Part shown: positions 60,480-64,000 of the stretch, piece after piece
How the letters are laid out: every line of letters begins with the position of its first letter
Position numbering within the stretch: position 1 is the first letter of the stretch
Assembly: GCF_000022485.1 (NCBI RefSeq)
Contig: NC_012623.1
Location: forward strand, 930,001-994,000
Source: Sulfolobus islandicus Y.N.15.51
GTDB taxonomy: Archaea > Thermoproteota > Thermoprotei_A > Sulfolobales > Sulfolobaceae
Reading direction: 5' to 3'
DNA length: 64,000 nucleotides
Translations under genes and position numbers: made by a program
The notes under the pieces: generated by a model
Seen by the model: the letters and a program-made list of their open reading frames with translations, nothing else
What the model was told of the DNA's origin: nothing
The model's database searches: none

Positions 60480-61585
60480 ATTATTTTATTGCCTCTTTTT
60501 ATAATTCCCATATATTTATTGTTTGAGCTTAGTATCCCTGAATTCTCCCCCTCAAGAATTAATAAACCAGCTTCAATGTTGTTTCCCTCTTCTATCCATC
60601 CTCTAATCCCTAAAAACCTATAAGCGTTAATAGTACTGGCCTTCAATATTTGTAATGAGTAGTCGGAAAGTGGATCCTGAATTCTGGAAATCAGAAGTAA
60701 GGTTTCCATTTCCTTCCACATGTCTGGATCTAATACTCCCCCATTGTCAGTTCCAATCACTACGTTAACCCCGCTTTTTAACCCGTTTATAACCTTTGGT
60801 ATTCCTACAGAGAACCAGAGGTTACTCCTTGGACAGTAAACTAGGGAGGCCCTCTTATCTCTTATAACGTTAATTTCCTCTTCACTTAGATGCGTTCCGT
60901 GTATTATTAGATTTGGGTCATATTTCCTCATCACATATTCTAAATCGTTTTTTAACCAATGCTTCATGGTCTCAGATATGTGGACTGCCCTAATTTTATC
61001 CTTAAATGTATCTCTTATTAACTCCATATTAGATGTACTAGAAGCACTAGATAACCCATAACCGTCAGCTATTTCATATAGTCTATTTAAAATATAGCTG
61101 TACTTGAATTCATCTTCTTCAAGTCTTCCTAGGAAGTAATATTTTACTCCGTTAGCAGCCATTTTATTCTTAATAGTATTCGAAAGTAAGCTTCCCTCTA
61201 ATCCCTGCTCTCTAAAGTCGATTATTATATTAGAACCTAGTTCTCTTCCTCTCATGACGAATCTCTCTATAGAGTTCATGATTGATTCTTTTGTATTTTT
61301 GCTTAAACATTCATATTTAATACTATACGGATCTCCAACAACTTCACTTATTGGCATATTGTATCCCATTTCTTGGCATATGAAGTCGGCAGAATGAACA
61401 TGAGCGTTAACTAGTCCAGGGATTAAGATTCCGTTTTTAAATGTTATGCCTTCAGCCGAGAAGCCATTTCCTATATGAGTTATTATACCTTCTTCTATTT
61501 CTAAGTTAACGTTCTCTCTTATTTCTAGTTCCTCTCCTACTAAAGCTAGTCTTACGTTTAGTGATATTCTTCCTCTATATGCCAA
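60446..61585 (-). CDS. Amidohydrolase-superfamily enzyme in the riboflavin operon
   Basis: The 379-residue metal-dependent hydrolase has IPGLVNAHVHSADF (HxH ligands, about residues 54-67), VHISETMKH, IIHGTHLSEEEI (His), and GTDNGGVLDPD (Asp), the pattern of the deaminase branch (guanine, cytosine or adenosine-type). It is the last gene of ribB-ribC-ribH-gch3 and overlaps gch3 by 28 bases. A nucleobase-like deaminase would fit the riboflavin pathway, but that is inference. Its 3' end overlaps pcna1. Confidence 0.85.
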   Translation of the reverse strand: MAYRGRISLNVRLALVGEELEIRENVNLEIEEGIITHIGNGFSAEGITFKNGILIPGLVNAHVHSADFICQEMGYNMPISEVVGDPYSIKYECLSKNTKESIMNSIERFVMRGRELGSNIIIDFREQGLEGSLLSNTIKNKMAANGVKYYFLGRLEEDEFKYSYILNRLYEIADGYGLSSASSTSNMELIRDTFKDKIRAVHISETMKHWLKNDLEYVMRKYDPNLIIHGTHLSEEEINVIRDKRASLVYCPRSNLWFSVGIPKVINGLKSGVNVVIGTDNGGVLDPDMWKEMETLLLISRIQDPLSDYSLQILKASTINAYRFLGIRGWIEEGNNIEAGLLILEGENSGILSSNNKYMGIIKRGNKIIYNLGAIQKIM

Positions 61586-62256
61586 GTCTTTTCCCTATTA
61601 TTCCTTATTTTCTCTAAAGAAGTAGTAGCCAATTTTATTGCAGTTCTCGCATTTTGTCCTATCCCTATCCCTACCTTTATCTTATTATCATCACTAAATT
61701 TCTCTATTACCTTATTGACGCTATTGGTGGACACAAAGCCTAGATAGTTATCTCCGCCTAAATATTGCAGTATCCCGCCTATCTTGTATAAAAATCTCGA
61801 TAAGTCTACATATATATTGGTTATCTCCAAAAATGAGTCATATACAGATGTGTATTTTAATGCTTCCGTGTTGAAGTTTATATCGAAATGTAATGCAGCT
61901 ATTTTTTCGTCCACATATTCCTTAAATTTGTCTTCTTTATTATTTAGGCAAACAGATGCATTCCATTGCGCCTCTAGCGGAGTTTTTCCATAACCTAAGC
62001 AAGTCTTTATTCCTACTGGAAGGTTTTCTTGCATATCGTTTATCATGTAGATAAGTTGGGTATTAGTTATTCCATCAACTATCATCAAAAAATTATCAAA
62101 CCTGAGTTGAAGGGGAAATGTGCTATATTGTGAAGCTATCTCATGAATTTTCATCATGAATTTATTCTGAATTTTTTGAATTAACCATTCCCTATCATAT
62201 CCTAGTCTCTCAGTCCACTCCCTATAATCTACAAGCTTTATCGCTAATACCTTCAA
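61558..62256 (-). CDS. gch3: GTP cyclohydrolase III
   Basis: The 232-residue archaeal enzyme converts GTP to 2-amino-5-formylamino-6-ribosylaminopyrimidinone phosphate, the first step of riboflavin and F420. The two ferredoxin-like GGDEF-type halves are seen in [16 protein letters not shown] and [33 protein letters not shown] is a family signature. It overlaps ribH by 4 bases. Confidence 0.93.
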
Positions 62257-62717
62257 TCTATAATCACCGTTTCCTTAACCTCTTTCAGCTCATCTATCTT
62301 TCTCGTCCTTTGAACTAACTTTATTGCAGCCTCTACTGCTCTGGTTGCGTATTCTTCAATTCTTTCAACAGCTTGCTCATGAGTTGCTCCATGACCAATT
62401 ATTCCTAGTGTCACAGGTTTATTGAATTCTGTAGAGAGGTCAACTATTTTCCTAGCAGTTTGGCTTGCAACTATTTCATCGTGTTTAGTTTCCCCTTTTA
62501 TTACTGCTCCTAAAGTCACTACGGCGTCTATGAAATCTTTCTCAAGCAGTTTTTTAATTGCAAGAGGCATGTCGAATGTCCCAGGTACTTTTATAACTAC
62601 TTTTACCTCAGCGTTTAAGAATTTGGCATGTGACAATGCTTTTTGTAACATTAATTGCGTTATATCGTAGTTGAACTCGGCTACTACTATTCCTAATCTA
62701 ATCGATTTCTCCTGCAT
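62253..62717 (-). CDS. ribH: 6,7-dimethyl-8-ribityllumazine synthase
   Basis: The 154-residue enzyme condenses the pyrimidine intermediate with dihydroxybutanone phosphate. Motifs: [38 protein letters not shown] (with the active-site His) and [16 protein letters not shown]. It overlaps ribC by 20 bases. Confidence 0.97.
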
Positions 62718-63165
62718 TATTATACCCCTGCCTCAACCCTTTCCCTGCGTATTTAGTTAGTGCGTTTTTACCTTCCTTTACGAGCTTAACTAAGTTTTTA
62801 GCGTGTTTAGTAGCCCTATCAATTGCTATCTCCTTTAACTTTTCTTCATCATCTGCCTCATCTTCATGTACTGTTACGTCAATTACATGTTTAGAAGTTA
62901 GAATTTGAACCATTATTAAGCCTATGCTTGTAGCCAAGTAGCTATACTTATCCAATATCGTTTTACCTACCCAGCCTAGGGTTATTACACCATCACAACC
63001 TTCATCTAGTAATCTCTTTGAAGCTACTGGTAAATCTTTAATGCCCGGTACAGTATACCTAATGATCTCCGCTTCATCGTCTTCACTTCTTATTACCTTA
63101 TACGCTATGCTTCCCATATCAACCCTGGAAAATGTTGCATCGGCTATTCCGTATTTTCTCGTCAT
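62698..63165 (-). CDS. ribC: Archaeal riboflavin synthase
   Basis: The 155-residue protein is the archaeal pentameric riboflavin synthase, related to lumazine synthase and not to the bacterial RibE. It begins [14 protein letters not shown], with [20 protein letters not shown] and [10 protein letters not shown]. It overlaps ribB by 4 bases and ribH by 20. Confidence 0.95.
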
Positions 63166-63821
63166 ATAACCACCTCTTTAAAAATATCTTTTCCCTCTAT
63201 AAAGTGAAATCCTAGATTTTTTGCAATCTTTTTTACTTTTTCTTTACTCATGCTTAATTTCTCATCTAGCATCTCCGCTATTACCGCACTACTTTCTAAC
63301 CCTAACTTTTGTAACAGCGCGATTGATAATTCAGTATGGCCTCTTCTCTCCCTTATATCTCTTGCAATTAGTATTGGCACATGGCCCGGTGTCATGAAAT
63401 TCTCGTAAAATTCCCTTCTCGCATCTTCTGGATTTGTTTTAGTTTTAGCTATTATTTTATGTAATTCACTTATTGTAATATATCTATCATAGTCAGAGAT
63501 TCCAGTTTTTGTATTGACATGGTTAACCCATAGGGAAAACGCTGGATAATCTCCATAAGAAGGCTTCTTTACTAATTTTTTGTATAATTCGTGTCGTTTT
63601 AACTCTTCTGCCATAAAATTCAAACCCAATGTTTTAGCTTCACTATTTGACGTTGCGTAACATATCAATCCTCCTGCTTCTTTTCTCAGAGTGTATATAC
63701 TTTTCCAGCTTATTACTCCTGCGTAAAATATCATGTCTGTTTCTTCCTCTCTTCCGTCAAAGTCGTATATTAATAGCGGTATTCCAGACTCCAAATCTTT
63801 ACGTAAACTAAGAAAATCCAT
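63162..63821 (-). CDS. ribB: 3,4-dihydroxy-2-butanone-4-phosphate synthase
   Basis: The 219-residue enzyme makes the four-carbon unit for lumazine. It shows GIPLLIYDFDGREEETDMIFYA, AGGLICYA, and a C-terminal MTPGHVPILIARDIRERRGHTE motif with the conserved His. It is the first gene of the rib operon; the short AT-rich upstream gap (63822-63894) presumably holds the promoter. Confidence 0.96.
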   Translation of the reverse strand: MDFLSLRKDLESGIPLLIYDFDGREEETDMIFYAGVISWKSIYTLRKEAGGLICYATSNSEAKTLGLNFMAEELKRHELYKKLVKKPSYGDYPAFSLWVNHVNTKTGISDYDRYITISELHKIIAKTKTNPEDARREFYENFMTPGHVPILIARDIRERRGHTELSIALLQKLGLESSAVIAEMLDEKLSMSKEKVKKIAKNLGFHFIEGKDIFKEVVI

Positions 63822-63894
63822 CCCAAGAATATCAGAACTGCAATAGTATAAAAAAGTATTTACTCATATCTAAGTACAATATTTATTTGAGAGT

Positions 63895-64000
63895 TTAAAT
63901 TATTGATCCAACAGAAATATAAGCCAATGTTATTAAAGTTATAGTAGCAATGTCATCTACTGGATATAATCCCTTCAACTGGAAGTTTGTACTACTATCA
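63895..64000 (-). CDS. C-terminal fragment of a membrane protein (runs off right edge)
   Basis: The minus strand reads DSSTNFQLKGLYPVDDIATI and ends with LITLAYISVGSII and a TAA at 63895-63897. The last 20 residues are hydrophobic, like a terminal membrane helix. Only 34 codons are in view, so the family is unknown. Confidence 0.5.
   Translation of the reverse strand, partial: DSSTNFQLKGLYPVDDIATITLITLAYISVGSII

Overview
The window is a dense, AT-rich stretch of a crenarchaeal chromosome from the Sulfolobales, very close to Saccharolobus (Sulfolobus) solfataricus, S. islandicus or S. shibatae. Markers are the S-layer pair slaA-slaB, the RNA polymerase subunit Rpo13 next to pcna1, a cbf5 gene with an archaeal intron, a free-standing ThrRS editing protein, and TATA boxes about 27 bp upstream of leaderless starts. 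The PCNA1 protein resembles, but does not exactly match, my memory of the S. solfataricus P2 protein, so a sister species is likely. I see no complete insertion sequence and no CRISPR array. No gene-free gap exceeds 300 bases; the largest are 2585-2834, 34231-34480, 6301-6520, 39783-39979 and 45303-45496.

Layout. 1-2584: the start of a secreted coiled-coil glycoprotein (runs off the left edge) and an MFS-type transporter. 2835-2922: intron-containing tRNA-Arg. 2947-13468 (minus): a translation and secretion block, rps19e-PDCD5-rpl39e-rpl31e-aIF6-rplX-pfdA-ftsY-secE-spt5-rpl11-rpl1-rpl10-rpl12, then alaS and a DUF434 gene. 13539-24447: cofactor and sulfur metabolism (pncB, PhoU-type regulator, DUF711, DsrE-TusA-cysteine synthase-microprotein-kinase cluster, moaA, peptidase, folE, a fused HTH/ligand-binding regulator, glnA). 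24570-31202: orphan ABC ATPase, thioredoxin, a degenerate AMP-binding enzyme, beta-RFAP synthase, RNA methyltransferase, gamma-carbonic anhydrase, radical SAM protein and xerA. 31272-39782: cation antiporter, cobalamin adenosyltransferase, ornithine cyclodeaminase family, a Ser/Thr-stalk surface protein, glmS with a sugar nucleotidyltransferase, and mevalonate kinase. 39980-44994: ThrRS-ed, aCPSF2-type nuclease, NAC, HTH regulator, tRNA-Pro and a glycosyltransferase.

45042-50437 is the S-layer locus. Between tRNA-Ala(GGC) and slaA lies an SSV-type integrase N-terminal fragment, int(N), reading antisense into the tRNA: the footprint of a lost integrated virus or plasmid. 50550-59725 holds tRNA-Gly, tmcA, tRNA-Ser, an rRNA-type methyltransferase, intron-split cbf5, rpl14e, an Lhr-type helicase, a membrane HerA/VirB4-like ATPase and rpo13, followed by pcna1. 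60446-63821 (minus) is a riboflavin operon, ribB-ribC-ribH-gch3, whose last gene is an amidohydrolase that may supply a missing step. The right edge holds the C-terminus of a membrane protein.

The genes are largely housekeeping. The most interesting signals are the int(N) fossil beside the S-layer genes, the cbf5 intron that splits the catalytic Asp codon, an ftsY frame with no canonical start codon, the amidohydrolase in the riboflavin operon, a small sulfur-relay/kinase cluster with an untracked 52-residue protein, and many tail-to-tail gene overlaps.
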